Shown here piece after piece: positions 27,230 to 37,258 of a DNA stretch of 64,000 nt; positions within the stretch are counted from its first letter, which is position 1, and the number at the start of each line of letters is the position of its first letter. The translations under genes were made by a program, and so were the position numbers. Location: contig NZ_CP081149.1 of NCBI RefSeq assembly GCF_019665785.1, forward strand, positions 2,790,001 through 2,854,000. The letters are read 5' to 3'. This DNA is from Deefgea piscis. Its GTDB lineage: Bacteria; Pseudomonadota; Gammaproteobacteria; Burkholderiales; Chitinibacteraceae. Below the pieces are notes generated by a model. It was not told the DNA's origin, made no database searches, and saw only the letters and a list, made by a program, of their open reading frames with translations.

Positions 27230-28275
27230 GGCTCAACCTCAATCCGGATACGACCATCACCCATCGACTGGCTCTTCATTTTGCTACCTTGTGCCGTCAA
27301 TTTGGCGATCAACGGCGCTGATTTACCCTCACTCATCACCATTTGTAATTTGCCGTCTTTCACGCTCAAACTCTCAATTCCCACTTCTAAATCAATTTGC
27401 CCAGCCAGTTGATACAGTAAATCCAATGCATCGCCCTGCCCAATGCGCCCAGTTGATTCTCCGGCTTTTTGCTGACTTTGCCATTGCAAGATAGGGTCAA
27501 CAATCGGCACGCCGGGATAGACGCTGGCAAAGGTTTGTCGAATTTCTTGCCGCAAAGCACGCTCTTGTCCTACGCTGCTACGCCACTCTATGATGGTACT
27601 CAGCAACAGCAAGGCTACGCACGCGAGCAATAGGTATGCTGCGCTACGCCATTGCTGCCAATGCATTGCTAGCGATACCTTGGATTTATTCGCTTTTAAA
27701 AAAGACACACTCGCCGCATCTGGCGCAATTAAATCTGCCGTAGTCAGTGCCTGCCAAGTTTCATCCGGATAAAGCGCAAGTAAATCGGCCTCGTTATCGA
27801 GCCAAGCATACTCATCGTGATGAGCCATCATTACGCCATTAGCACTTGGCGCATAACATGCTGCCCCCGCCGGCAATAAAGCAAATTCAGGTACCCAGCG
27901 CGTCGCGGTCCATGATTGGCTGGCAAGCCACTGCCCTACTTGATCGCAGCGCGATTGTTCAAGTAAATACACCCAGGTTTTACCCGCCACAGGCGGACTG
28001 GCGCGCCAAATCAGTGAATCTAAAGCACCTAAAACCCGATCTTCCAAGGCTTGGCAAATCAATTTTTGCTGCTGTTTGGCAGCCACCGCCGGTAAGGTCA
28101 AGCAATGCACGGTGAGCCAGCTCGCGGCTAGCGCAATGTCATACGTTGCCGCTGCCGGCAACACCGCCGACTGCCCATGCGCCACTTGACGCCCATTGGC
28201 ATCAAAGCCCAGCCAATCTTCAATTCCCAGCGCACCCTGAGCATGAAGCCGAACAACTACACGCGCTATTGTCAT
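27226..28275 (-). CDS. gspL: Type II secretion protein GspL
   Basis: Links the GspE ATPase to the inner membrane. 349 aa: cytoplasmic actin-like domain (~1-230, ending near LIAPDAASVSFLKANK), one membrane segment (AAYLLLACVALLLLSTIIEW), and a small periplasmic domain. The frame is open 43 codons upstream, but the ATG at 28275 (MTIARVVVRLHAQG) has GAGG 5 nt away and a normal GspL N-terminus. First gene of the gspL-M-N unit, about 9 kb from gspK, where most systems keep it adjacent. Confidence 0.92.
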   Translation of the reverse strand: MTIARVVVRLHAQGALGIEDWLGFDANGRQVAHGQSAVLPAAATYDIALAASWLTVHCLTLPAVAAKQQQKLICQALEDRVLGALDSLIWRASPPVAGKTWVYLLEQSRCDQVGQWLASQSWTATRWVPEFALLPAGAACYAPSANGVMMAHHDEYAWLDNEADLLALYPDETWQALTTADLIAPDAASVSFLKANKSKVSLAMHWQQWRSAAYLLLACVALLLLSTIIEWRSSVGQERALRQEIRQTFASVYPGVPIVDPILQWQSQQKAGESTGRIGQGDALDLLYQLAGQIDLEVGIESLSVKDGKLQMVMSEGKSAPLIAKLTAQGSKMKSQSMGDGRIRIEVEP

Positions 28276-28717
28276 CAAAACCTCAAAACAAGGTGGATTA
28301 AAAATATCCACCGCAATAATCAATCTCAGCTCATACGGCTGACGTATTAAGCCATTCGCAATCGTCGCAATCGGAATACGAAATAAACCGCCAGCCAATG
28401 GCATTTATCACATGCCAATGAAATGCAATGCCGAAATAAAAATAGGAAATAGAGAATAAACGATTTTAATGAAGTTGATTTGACAATGCGGCGTGCGCCG
28501 CAAAATAAAACGCTGATTTGCTACTTTAGCGACAAGTATCGCGACAAAAAAATTAGCTTAGTCATTGAGGCAGGCAAGCAGCGACCCGATCACGCCTAGG
28601 CATAAAACGGGCTAGCACAACTCAAATAGATCTTGATCCATAGTGAATTAAGCATTAAATCGGCCGCAGATAATTCGATATTGACCCAAAAAAGAGCTAA
28701 CAGCTGAAACAGCAAAT
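28276..28717. other. Intergenic region upstream of gspL
   Basis: 442 bp with no gene. It contains a short palindrome TGCGGC-GT-GCGCCGCA-like at about 28485-28502 directly after TTGACA (plus orientation), and AT-rich stretches. It should carry the gspL promoter and the end of the MFS gene's transcript. No clear terminator was seen. Confidence 0.4.
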
Positions 28718-29923
28718 TTAAGAAATAGCTTTAATTTTGCGGGCTAAGACAATCGCCAACAAACCAGCGCCGCAACTGAGGACACCAATCCATCCATAGT
28801 TGGCTAAATGGCCATCGCTTTGCTGGGTTAAAATTAATCCGGCCAGCAAAGAGGCAGCGCCCGAAGCAAAATTTTGTACCGCCGAATTAAATGCCATTAA
28901 GCGCCCGCGTAAATGCGGCTGAGTAGCGGCTGCCACCATCGTCGACGATGGAATAAAACGGCCACTAACAAAAATAAAAAACAATACCGAAATCGCCAAA
29001 TGCCAAGGCAAACTCACAGCTAAATTTTGCGTTACTAAAACAATCGGAATAAAACTAGCGACAACCAAATACGCGACGACTTTTTTGGCAGGGTAACGAT
29101 CGGTCAAGCGGCCAATCATTGGACGGCTAAAAATAGTTGCCGCACCACCGACTAAATAAAAATACATTAAATCTGCGGGCGCCAAACCGACATTCGCAAT
29201 TAAAGTAGGGGCAATAAATGGAATCACCAAAAATCCCGAAACCATTAACATCGCGGTTAAACTCACCGCCCACCAATGATTGGGAACGCGCAATAACTCT
29301 CGGTAATTATCCAGCCAATTAGCGGCTTGATTTAAGCTCGCCAAATGACCACGTACCGATGGGATATACCGAATAATCGCTAAGGCCACCATGGCGCAAA
29401 TACCGGTTAAGACCAAAAATGGCAATCGCCAGCCACTATGCGCTGCCAACCATAAACCCAATGGCACCCCCGCCACTGCTGATAATGAAAAACCCAGCAT
29501 TACCCAGCTCATCGCGCGGCCGCGGCGTTCGGGCGGAATTAAATCGCCAACAATCGCCAGTGAAATTGAGCCCAAGACGCCACCAAATACGCCAGCCAAG
29601 ACCCGAGCTAATAATAGGGTGAAGTAGGAATTACTGAGCGCACACGCCAATGTGGCCAGCATTAATCCGCCGTAGCAAAACAATAAAGCGTGACGGCGAT
29701 CAAAGCGATCGGCTTGCGAGGACGCCAGCAAAGCTGAGCAACCCGCAGCCAAAGAATACGACGAGACTAAAAGACCAAAGTGGGCGGTATTGATCTGAAA
29801 CTCGGCCATTAAATACGAAGCCAGCGGCATCATAATCATAAAGTCAGCAATGGCAGTAAACATCACCAGCATCAAGGAGATCAGCATGGCAAATTCTTTA
29901 CGGGCGGCGTTGGGCATCATCAA
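28718..29923 (-). CDS. MFS transporter, DHA1 (drug:proton antiporter-like)
   Basis: 401 aa, twelve hydrophobic segments. The cytoplasmic loop 2-3 motif is ADRFDRRHALLF, the loop 4-5 block is ARVLAGVFGGVLGSISLAIVGDLIPPERRGRAMSWV, and the second half repeats RPMIGRLTDRYPAKKV. These place it in the AraJ/Bcr-type sugar or drug efflux group. The substrate cannot be told from sequence. Several Met codons lie at the N-terminus (MMMPNAARKEFAM), so the exact start is uncertain. No regulator is adjacent. Confidence 0.85.
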   Translation of the reverse strand: MMMPNAARKEFAMLISLMLVMFTAIADFMIMMPLASYLMAEFQINTAHFGLLVSSYSLAAGCSALLASSQADRFDRRHALLFCYGGLMLATLACALSNSYFTLLLARVLAGVFGGVLGSISLAIVGDLIPPERRGRAMSWVMLGFSLSAVAGVPLGLWLAAHSGWRLPFLVLTGICAMVALAIIRYIPSVRGHLASLNQAANWLDNYRELLRVPNHWWAVSLTAMLMVSGFLVIPFIAPTLIANVGLAPADLMYFYLVGGAATIFSRPMIGRLTDRYPAKKVVAYLVVASFIPIVLVTQNLAVSLPWHLAISVLFFIFVSGRFIPSSTMVAAATQPHLRGRLMAFNSAVQNFASGAASLLAGLILTQQSDGHLANYGWIGVLSCGAGLLAIVLARKIKAIS

Positions 29924-29991
29924 ACCAAAACAAAAGAGTGCTATGAGTCTACTCCAGCCAAGGATGATGACAATGGAGAATTACACATCAA

Positions 29992-30041
29992 AGGGTATTG
30001 CCTGCCGCCCCAGATCTAATATTGATTAGATCGCAATACCC
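29992..30041. repeat. Compound palindrome (GGTAT-armed) between two transporter genes
   Basis: Outer arms GGGTATTGC (29993-30001) and GCAATACCC (30033-30041). Inside, an 8 bp perfect stem GATCTAAT-ATTG-ATTAGATC (30013-30032) directly abuts the right arm. It lies after the TauE-family gene and before the MFS gene, both minus strand, and may terminate the former. Confidence 0.55.
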
Positions 30042-30051
30042 AATCTCTGAT

Positions 30052-31041
30052 TTAACGCAGCGCAACGTACAAGTTAAATACGCTTAATACCGAAATCAAC
30101 GTCCCAACCATCCACAATAAGGTGCGCGCATTTAATTTATGGCAAAGCCATGCGGCAAACGGCGCGGCAAATAAACCGCCTACAATTAAGCCAGCAACCA
30201 ATAACCAATGTTCCATTTCGGCCCACAGCAAAAATGCTCCTGCAGTAGAAAATGCGATAAAAAATTCTGCCGCATTCACCGTGCCAATGGTTTTGCGTGG
30301 ATCATTTCCGCGCCCGACCAAAGTCGACGTCACCACCGGCCCCCAACCGCCACCGCCAACGGCGTCAACAAAACCGCCCAATAGCGCCAAAGGACTCACA
30401 TGCTTAATTTCACTCGAATGCGGTTTAGGATGCGTCGCCAACCACGCTTTGCGCAAAATATACAAACCCATCAGCAATAAATAAGCCGCGATATAGGGCT
30501 TGATCAAATGCCCGTCAATACTGGTCAGCAAATAAGCGCCGGCCACCCCGCCGATCACCCCCGGAATCACCAACCGCCGAAATAAGGCCTTATCCACGTT
30601 GCCAAACTTTAAATGGGATAAGCCAGAAAAACCGGTAGTAAAGACTTCCGCCACATGCACCGCCGCTGATGCCGCCGCCGGACTGGCACCCACCCCAATC
30701 AAAAAAGTATTCGAGCTAATACCGTAGGCCATACCTAATGCGCCATCGATCGCTTGCGCGGCAAAGCCCACCGCCACTGCGGCCCAAAACTGCGGCGAGC
30801 TAATCACTTGCTGTGCGGCCAGCAGCAATTGATTACCCAGCACCGCCGATTGCCCTTGCATTAGATGCTGAACGATATAAACGCTAATGCCCATCGCGAT
30901 CAGCAAGGTCAAACCAGCCAAGCGTTTGCTTTGCCACAGGCGACGCTCGCTGCCGATCGCCGTATCCAGCGGGGGCAAACCGATCTCTTGATGCAATCGA
31001 TTTTCTGGACTGTCGCTTAAATCTGGATGACGAATTTTCAT
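30052..31041 (-). CDS. TauE/SafE family permease
   Basis: Predicted inner-membrane anion exporter (family linked to sulfite, sulfoacetate and related anions). 329 aa: an N-terminal hydrophilic stretch of ~40 residues, one extra hydrophobic segment (LAGLTLLIAMGISVYIV), then two TauE repeats beginning AVAVGFAAQAIDGALGMAYGISSN and LALLGGFVDAVGGGGWGPVVTSTL. The repeated GGGWG/DGALG glycine motifs are typical. The N-terminal extension is longer than in the shortest members. No sulfur gene is adjacent, so the substrate is open. Confidence 0.85.
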   Translation of the reverse strand: MKIRHPDLSDSPENRLHQEIGLPPLDTAIGSERRLWQSKRLAGLTLLIAMGISVYIVQHLMQGQSAVLGNQLLLAAQQVISSPQFWAAVAVGFAAQAIDGALGMAYGISSNTFLIGVGASPAAASAAVHVAEVFTTGFSGLSHLKFGNVDKALFRRLVIPGVIGGVAGAYLLTSIDGHLIKPYIAAYLLLMGLYILRKAWLATHPKPHSSEIKHVSPLALLGGFVDAVGGGGWGPVVTSTLVGRGNDPRKTIGTVNAAEFFIAFSTAGAFLLWAEMEHWLLVAGLIVGGLFAAPFAAWLCHKLNARTLLWMVGTLISVLSVFNLYVALR

Positions 31042-31211
31042 GGATTACGCCTCAATTGAGCAGCAAATAATTGAGCGCGAGTGTAAGGGGAATATTTAAA
31101 ATCAAAAAGACTGTTTAGCAACACCTAAAGAAGCAAATGTTCTATACCATCCGCCATTGCGCTAAGGCGCGATTAATCTGATTGCACGCGCAATCTTCAC
31201 ACCGCAAAAAG

Positions 31212-31237
31212 AAAAAACCGAGCAAGCTCGGTTTTTG
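31212..31237. terminator. Bidirectional terminator
   Basis: AAAAACCGAGC (31213-31223), AA loop, GCTCGGTTTTT (31226-31236). T runs on both strands. Follows the LEA-like gene on the minus strand. Confidence 0.8.
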
Positions 31238-31257
31238 GCGCCGCAGAAAGTCTGCAT

Positions 31258-31737
31258 TTACTCTGGCTTCACACTATCGTGGCCAATTACGTTTTTCACG
31301 CTAGGCTGTTGTAAATCTTTTTCCGCCACATCGGCGGTTTTATCCACCCATCCACTGGCCTTTTCTGCCACATGGCCAGCGGCATCGCTAACTTTCGCCC
31401 CCAGTTCACTGGCTTTTTGTTTACTGGCATCCAAAGCTTGTTCAGTGGCTTGCGCCGCTTTAGCCCCGAACTCAGCCGCTTTTGCCGAGACATCATCCGA
31501 TAACCCACCGGCCTTGTGCGCTAACTCTGTCGCGGCTTGCTTGCTACTATCCCAAGCATGATCGGCGGCGATTTTGGCCTTATCGCCGAGCTCTTCGGCG
31601 CTGTGCACGGCTTGATCGGCAAGATCGCCAGCTTTATCGGCTAATTCAGAGACTTTTAAAGCCGCCTGCTCGGCAGCGGCATTCATCGACTGCTCTGCGG
31701 TATCAAGTAGTGATTTTGCTTTATCAAAAATACTCAT
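31258..31737 (-). CDS. LEA-like, Ala/Lys-rich helical protein
   Basis: 159 aa, almost entirely Ala, Lys, Glu, Asp and Ser in helix-forming repeats (patterns such as ELADKAGDLADQA, ELGDKAKIAADHA, ELGAKVSDAAGHV, about 11 residues each). There is no signal peptide and no membrane segment. This composition resembles late-embryogenesis-abundant proteins and CsbD/YtxH-type stress proteins, which protect proteins or membranes under dehydration, but no family is claimed. The start is supported by AGGAG 7 nt upstream, and a strong terminator follows. A natively disordered cytoplasmic stress protein is the best guess. Confidence 0.7.
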   Translation of the reverse strand: MSIFDKAKSLLDTAEQSMNAAAEQAALKVSELADKAGDLADQAVHSAEELGDKAKIAADHAWDSSKQAATELAHKAGGLSDDVSAKAAEFGAKAAQATEQALDASKQKASELGAKVSDAAGHVAEKASGWVDKTADVAEKDLQQPSVKNVIGHDSVKPE

Positions 31738-31932
31738 CGGGATAACTCCTAGGGATCAATAAGAAAAACCAAGCCAGACTTAACCAACACAAGATGAAAA
31801 CATAACGAAAGCTATAAAGAAGATATAAACCGTAACACAGCTGCATCCTTCTTGCTACGGATTACAAAAATACCGCAAGCAGCCGCCCGCAGCATGCTTT
31901 AATCGTAGAACGGAAAGAAAAGGATTTACACC

Positions 31933-32850
31933 ATGCCACAACGCTTACTGATTACCGGTGGTACCGGCTTTATTGGCAGTGCTTTGGTTAAAGAGCGACT
32001 GGCCGCTGGCGACCAAATTACGCTGTATAGCCGCCACCCGCAGGCGGCAATCGCGCAGTTTGAAGGCCAAGTCAGCGCGTTTGCCGACTGGCAAACGCTC
32101 AGCCCGAACAGTGTTTTTGATGCGGTGATTAATTTGGCCGGCAGCCCCGTGGTTGGCCCACGCTGGTCTACGGCACGTAAGCAGTTACTGCTAGATAGTC
32201 GCGTGGGAACCACCGAGCATTTAATTGCCTGGCTAGCCCAAGCGCAAACCCGGCCGGCGGTCCTCATCAACGGCTCGGCAATTGGTTATTACGGTTGCCG
32301 TGGCGACGAAGCGCTCGATGAAACTGCGCCACCGCAATCTGAATTTATGTCTGAACTCTGCCAGCAATGGGAAGCGTCGGCGAACAAAGCCCAAGCACTG
32401 GGGCTGCGCGTGGTTTGCCTGCGCTTAGGTTTGGTATTTTGTTCTAAGCAAGATCCAGGCGGCGCCTTACCTAAACTGGTTTTACCTTATTACTGGGGTT
32501 TAGGCGGCAAAATGGGCCATGGTGAGCAAGTGATGAGCTGGGTGCATCGCGATGATGTACTCGCAGTGATCTCGCTGGCAATGGCGGACGCAAGTTTTAG
32601 CGGCGCTTACAACCTCACCGCGCCGAAGGCTCCCACGCAAGCGCAATTTGCCAAAGCGGTTGGCCAAGCGCTACACCGCCCAACGTGGTTCAGCACACCC
32701 GCTTGCTTAATTGATGCTGTAGCCGGAGAAATGGGCGCACTATTTACCCGCGGGCAACGCGTCATCCCTCAGCGACTCCTTGAGGCGGGGTATCGCTTTA
32801 AATATCCTGATTTAAAAAGCGCGCTCGATGCATACCTAGGCAAAAAATAA
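31933..32850 (+). CDS. TIGR01777-family NAD(P)-binding epimerase (YfcH-like)
   Basis: 305 aa extended SDR of the SDR39U1 type. N-terminal Rossmann motif LLITGGTGFIGSALV; conserved NLAGSPVVGPRW and SAIGYYG near the active site; C-terminal DUF1731-like end (RVIPQRLLEAGYRFKYPDL). The substrate is unknown for the family. The start has AAGGA upstream. It stands alone, converging on a DEDDy exonuclease gene. Confidence 0.88.
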   Translation: MPQRLLITGGTGFIGSALVKERLAAGDQITLYSRHPQAAIAQFEGQVSAFADWQTLSPNSVFDAVINLAGSPVVGPRWSTARKQLLLDSRVGTTEHLIAWLAQAQTRPAVLINGSAIGYYGCRGDEALDETAPPQSEFMSELCQQWEASANKAQALGLRVVCLRLGLVFCSKQDPGGALPKLVLPYYWGLGGKMGHGEQVMSWVHRDDVLAVISLAMADASFSGAYNLTAPKAPTQAQFAKAVGQALHRPTWFSTPACLIDAVAGEMGALFTRGQRVIPQRLLEAGYRFKYPDLKSALDAYLGKK

Positions 32851-32877
32851 TATCCATGGCAGTGCGAAAAGTGCTCT

Positions 32878-33456
32878 TTATCCTTGATCGCACTCCGCCT
32901 GCCATGCGCGATAAATTCTAAGTGCCACATGCGCATCATCGGCGGCGTATTGTTTTTGCTTATCCGTCAGTGGCAATAAAGCCCAATTGGACGTCGAGAT
33001 TTTTTTTGATTTTTGTAATTTCTGGCCAAAAAACTGCGCTACCGCCGTTTTAGCGCCGACATCACAGCGCGAATCAGTGCGTAGCGCCCGCGCCAAATCC
33101 AGCACCGGATTGATCGCAATACCCAGCTTGGCTTGCAATCGTTGCTGATCGTCGCCCAAGCCAAAACCCACTTTTAAAATCGAGGTCGATTCCAAAATAG
33201 CTTGCAATGCAGGATAAGATTCACCGCGCCGAATCGGAAATAAAAACACCCTATCTTGCGTGGCCAATTGAATTAAATGCGGTCCTTGCGAAACCTGCCC
33301 TTTCATAAAGACGGGTTTTGATTCGGAATCAAAGCCTAACACATCGGCGGCAGCCAATATGCGGCTAGCGATTAAAGCGTCAGCGGGCGAGTTCACGACA
33401 ATAATGCTGCGCGCATCAATGCCAATATAAGGAGGGATTAGGATTTCATCTGTCAT
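32878..33456 (-). CDS. 3'-5' exonuclease, DEDDy family (RNase D-like domain)
   Basis: 192 aa single-domain exonuclease. The four acidic positions are visible: FDSES (motif I, D and E), GFGLGDDQQ (motif II) and YAADD (motif III, Tyr four residues before Asp). There is no HRDC domain, so it is shorter than RNase D. The frame is open to 33522, but the ATG at 33456 (MTDEILIPPYIG) gives the family start. No strong ribosome binding site supports either. The target (RNA or DNA) is not known. Confidence 0.83.
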   Translation of the reverse strand: MTDEILIPPYIGIDARSIIVVNSPADALIASRILAAADVLGFDSESKPVFMKGQVSQGPHLIQLATQDRVFLFPIRRGESYPALQAILESTSILKVGFGLGDDQQRLQAKLGIAINPVLDLARALRTDSRCDVGAKTAVAQFFGQKLQKSKKISTSNWALLPLTDKQKQYAADDAHVALRIYRAWQAECDQG

Positions 33457-33604
33457 GTCGCCATGATAACCCAGCAACGCGCAGTCAGTTGCTCTGATCA
33501 AGCCAAGCCACACCATCATCAAAATAAAAGCGCTGGGTAATTTTCTTGTAACTTTATACCTATCATCCTAGTCTGAATCAATCAATTAGCCTAGAGGCGC
33601 GGTA

Positions 33605-34585
33605 ATGAGCTGCAAAAAAATACCGTTTAAAATATTTTTTTTAATCTGCTGCATGGTTTTTTTGACTAGCTGTGTGAGCAAAGCACCGCCCACACTTCGC
33701 GTCGGTATTAATGCATGGCCAGGTTACGAGTTTATTTACTTAGCTCAAGAACTGGGGCTGTATAAAAAAATCGGAATTGACGTTAAATTAATCGAATTTA
33801 ATTCCTTATCCGATGCGCGACGCGCTTTTGAACGCGGTCAGATTGATGCCTTAGGCACGACAGTGATTGAAGTTTTACAATCCAGAGAAAACACCGATAG
33901 ATCATTACAAATCGTCAGCGTCAGTGATTATTCCGATGGTGCCGATCTGATTATTGCCAATAAAAAAATACCGGATATCAAGAGTCTTAAAGGGAAAACC
34001 GTCGGTCTAGAGCTTTCTTCGCTTGGCGTTTATGTCTTGGCGCGGGCATTAGAAAAAAATGGCCTGACTTTGAATGACCTAAATTTACAGTCATTAAATC
34101 AACAATCACTCGCAGAAGCCCTGCAAGCGGGCGAGCTCGATGCCATTGTGACCTACCCGCCGACCAGTATTAAATTACTAGCCAATCCAGATTTTCATAC
34201 CCTGTTTGACACCAAAGCCATTTCAGGTGAAGTGCTCGATGTCATTGCCATTGATGAACAATTCATTCAACAACACCCTGCGGCCGTCAAACAATTTATT
34301 GCGGCATTTGAAGCTGCTTATCAATATAGCTTAATCCACCCCGACCAAGCCTATGCCATTATGGCGGCCCGCGAAGGAATTACTGCAGATGAATTTAAAC
34401 ATGCATTAAATGACGGAATAAAAATAATCAGCTTGGCCGAACAAGCCGCTTATTTTAAAAACAACGGCAAACTGGATGAAGTCATTCTGCGTACAGATAA
34501 AATATTAAGGCAAAACCAGCAAATTAAAGGCAGCGACCAAACCAAAAAAATCATTTCGCCATTAAGTCGACCTGAAACAAAATGA
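33605..34585 (+). CDS. Lipoprotein ABC-type substrate-binding protein (SsuA/THI5-like), partner of hybrid kinase
   Basis: 326 aa. Lipoprotein signal peptide with lipobox LTSC (residues ~20-23), then the NMT1/THI5-like or taurine/nitrate-type binding fold ([59 protein letters not shown]). No permease or ATPase gene lies nearby. The stop overlaps the start of a membrane hybrid histidine kinase by 4 nt. It therefore probably presents a ligand to the kinase rather than to a transporter. The ligand is unknown. Note that its N-terminal region is AT-rich compared with neighbours. Confidence 0.85.
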   Translation: MSCKKIPFKIFFLICCMVFLTSCVSKAPPTLRVGINAWPGYEFIYLAQELGLYKKIGIDVKLIEFNSLSDARRAFERGQIDALGTTVIEVLQSRENTDRSLQIVSVSDYSDGADLIIANKKIPDIKSLKGKTVGLELSSLGVYVLARALEKNGLTLNDLNLQSLNQQSLAEALQAGELDAIVTYPPTSIKLLANPDFHTLFDTKAISGEVLDVIAIDEQFIQQHPAAVKQFIAAFEAAYQYSLIHPDQAYAIMAAREGITADEFKHALNDGIKIISLAEQAAYFKNNGKLDEVILRTDKILRQNQQIKGSDQTKKIISPLSRPETK

Positions 34586-37005
34586 TTCAATTAATTAAAG
34601 AAAAATGGCTAAGATCATTAAACTTTAAACTGCTACTCCCTTTGGCACTTGCTAGTATTTTATTGGCAACGCTAGCCATCACCGTGATTTATCAAACATC
34701 AAAAAACCAATTAAAGTCAAAAATAGAAGAACGTGGTGAGCTGATGGCCAATACCATCAACTATGTTGCTGAAAGCATTACTCGACAAGGTGAGCTTGTG
34801 CGAATTATCACCGCCCTCGGTGCAGAAGAAGGCGTTGATATCATCATCATTGTTGATAATGACAGTAAAGAAATAATCGCATCGACCAAACTAAACCTAA
34901 TCGGAAAAAACATCAACGACATTGAAAACGAAAATTTAAAAAACCAGTTGCTTGAACATGCCGACTTAAAAAAATCATACAATCTATTCACCCCAGAGCA
35001 ATTTCAACACCTAATTATCAAACCACTACTACTTAGCAAATCGATCGACATAGAAAAAAACCAAGCTTTTATTTTTATTCAACTCAACACCGAGCAAGCA
35101 CAAAAAGAAATCAACCTCATTACACTTCAGTTTTCGATCGCCTGCCTTTTAGGAATTTTATTAATTAGTGGTTTAAGTTATTATTTATTCAGAAAAAACA
35201 TTCTACAACGCCTAGAAACGATTGAGCACCATGTTAAACAGTGGGATGAGCATCGCAATTTTACTTGGCACGAAGCACAACAAGAAGATGAAATCGGCCA
35301 CTTAGCCCAATCACTACAAATTGCAATGAGCACCACCGCAGCGGCTATTTCGACACTAGAGCAACAGGCAAAAGAATTAACTCAGAACGAAATCGATTTA
35401 ACTCTCGCCAAAGAAACCGCAGTACAGGCTAACGAAGCAAAAAGCGAATTTCTGGCCAATATGAGCCATGAAATTAGAACGCCATTAAATGCAATTCTTG
35501 GATTTTCTGAATTACTCGCACAGACACCATTAAATTTAGAGCAAAAAGACTTCCTCAGATCAATCGACATTGGCGGGCAATCTTTATTAATTCAAATTAA
35601 TGACATACTGGATTTTTCAAAAATTGAAGCTGGGAAGCTCATCTTAGAGAAAATAGATTTTGACTTTCGTTATTTAATTGAAGACACCATTGATTTAATG
35701 TCACAAAAAGCAAGAGAAAAATCCATTGAAATCATCGGTATTGTTGATTCATCAGTACCCAAAAAACTCAGTGGTGATCCGAGTCGATTACGGCAAATTT
35801 TGCTTAATTTACTGAATAATGCGATCAAATTTTCTAATCAAGGAGAAATCGTATTACGAATGCGCAGTACACCATTAGCGCCCCCTTTTCATCGCCTGTA
35901 TATTGAAGTGAAAGACAGCGGCATTGGCATTAGCGCAGCTGAAATCAAAACTTTATTTCAACCCTTTGTTCAAGGCGATGCATCAACCACGCGCCGCTTT
36001 GGTGGTACCGGCTTGGGTTTATCCATTTGTCGCAGGCTCGTCGAGGCAATGCAAGGGCATATTGATGTCATTAGCCAACCCAATACAGGCTCAACATTTT
36101 GGTTTGAAATCACACTCGAAGCACGCCATAGCGAAGAAAATAATAATCAAAACATCGTGCTTCACAATAAACACGCCATCATTGTCGATGATTTACCCGC
36201 TAGCCGTGAGCGACTCTGCCAGCAATTAAGCGAAATGGGCTTCATTGTTACCATGATTAGTAATAGCTTTGATACCTTAGCCGCATTAAGCAAAGCCACG
36301 CACGCTTTTGATATTGCGCTAATCAGTAAGAATTTAGACTCCCATAGTAGTCAGCAGCTCGCCACCGATATTCATGCACTCCCTTTGCAGCACAACTTGC
36401 CGCTGATTTTACTCACCAGCAACAGCATGATTGGACAAGCCGAATCGGCCAAAGCCGCTGGTTACGCGGCATTTTTAAGTAAACCCATTCGCAGCAATAC
36501 TTTATATAGCGCGATTGAATTAGTGCTCAATCAACATAACACCCCAGAGCAGGCTTTAGTCACAATGCATCAAATTGCCGAACAGCTCGCCACCAAAAAA
36601 CACTATATTTTGGTCGTAGAAGACAACCCAGTGAATCAGCAGGTGGCGGTTAAAATGCTAGAAAAACTTAACTGCCGTGTCGATATTGCCAACGATGGTG
36701 CGCTCGGTGTCGCCGCTGTCGCAGCTCAAAACTATGATCTTGTGTTGATGGATTGCCAAATGCCCAATATGGATGGCTACGCCGCCACCGAGTGCATTCG
36801 TACCTCAGAGCTGCCTGGCCAGCACCTGCCCATTGTGGCGCTCACGGCCAATGTGTTTAAAGAAGACATTGTGCGCTGCCAGCAAGCGGGAATGGATGAC
36901 TTCTTAAGCAAACCTATCACGCTCGCCGCGCTTAAAACCGCATTAGACCGGCATCTTCACCCCGGCTCACCATCAACACCACTTCAGACATCAAGCAGCG
37001 AATGA
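34582..37005 (+). CDS. Hybrid sensor histidine kinase with two receiver domains
   Basis: 807 aa inner-membrane kinase. First membrane segment ~residues 16-36, a periplasmic sensor (~37-190), second membrane segment ([20 protein letters not shown]), HAMP-like region, then HisKA with phospho-accepting His296 (SHEIRTPLN) and an ATPase domain ([16 protein letters not shown]). A first receiver (~530-650) lacks the acceptor Asp: Ser582 occupies the position, so it is degenerate. The second receiver (~675-795) is intact (Asp724 in LVLMDCQMP). No output domain and no cognate regulator are adjacent, so phosphate must pass to a distant Hpt or regulator. Coupled to the upstream lipoprotein SBP. Confidence 0.92.
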   Translation: MIQLIKEKWLRSLNFKLLLPLALASILLATLAITVIYQTSKNQLKSKIEERGELMANTINYVAESITRQGELVRIITALGAEEGVDIIIIVDNDSKEIIASTKLNLIGKNINDIENENLKNQLLEHADLKKSYNLFTPEQFQHLIIKPLLLSKSIDIEKNQAFIFIQLNTEQAQKEINLITLQFSIACLLGILLISGLSYYLFRKNILQRLETIEHHVKQWDEHRNFTWHEAQQEDEIGHLAQSLQIAMSTTAAAISTLEQQAKELTQNEIDLTLAKETAVQANEAKSEFLANMSHEIRTPLNAILGFSELLAQTPLNLEQKDFLRSIDIGGQSLLIQINDILDFSKIEAGKLILEKIDFDFRYLIEDTIDLMSQKAREKSIEIIGIVDSSVPKKLSGDPSRLRQILLNLLNNAIKFSNQGEIVLRMRSTPLAPPFHRLYIEVKDSGIGISAAEIKTLFQPFVQGDASTTRRFGGTGLGLSICRRLVEAMQGHIDVISQPNTGSTFWFEITLEARHSEENNNQNIVLHNKHAIIVDDLPASRERLCQQLSEMGFIVTMISNSFDTLAALSKATHAFDIALISKNLDSHSSQQLATDIHALPLQHNLPLILLTSNSMIGQAESAKAAGYAAFLSKPIRSNTLYSAIELVLNQHNTPEQALVTMHQIAEQLATKKHYILVVEDNPVNQQVAVKMLEKLNCRVDIANDGALGVAAVAAQNYDLVLMDCQMPNMDGYAATECIRTSELPGQHLPIVALTANVFKEDIVRCQQAGMDDFLSKPITLAALKTALDRHLHPGSPSTPLQTSSSE

Positions 37006-37170
37006 TTTTGCTTTAGCAGTTTCACTTCGTCGCGACCAAACAAACCAACTCTTAGGTATAACCCCATAAAGCTTTTAAATAATCAAGTCCAAACATATAC
37101 ACCAGCAAAATTTAAAAAAATCGACAATAACAAAGCCCATTTATGCTGGCTTCGCCAAAATACACAATAC

Positions 37171-37196
37171 AAAAAAGCACGCCTTCGCGTGCTTTT
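37171..37196. terminator. Bidirectional terminator between kinase and carboxypeptidase genes
   Basis: AAAAGCACGC (37173-37182), CTTC loop, GCGTGCTTTT (37187-37196). Serves the convergent hybrid kinase and M32 peptidase genes. Confidence 0.8.
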
Positions 37197-37258
37197 AAAC
37201 GTTGAATATGGCGTTAGTTTGATTTAACGGCAAACCACGTTAGCGCCTGCAAACCCGC

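Noticed and set aside
28480..28505. TTGACA plus palindrome upstream of gspL as a plus-strand promoter
   Set aside because: No plus-strand gene follows, and no -10 at proper distance was found.
33605..34585. Lipoprotein SBP as part of an ABC importer
   Set aside because: No permease or ATPase gene on either side; the overlap with the hybrid kinase points to sensing.
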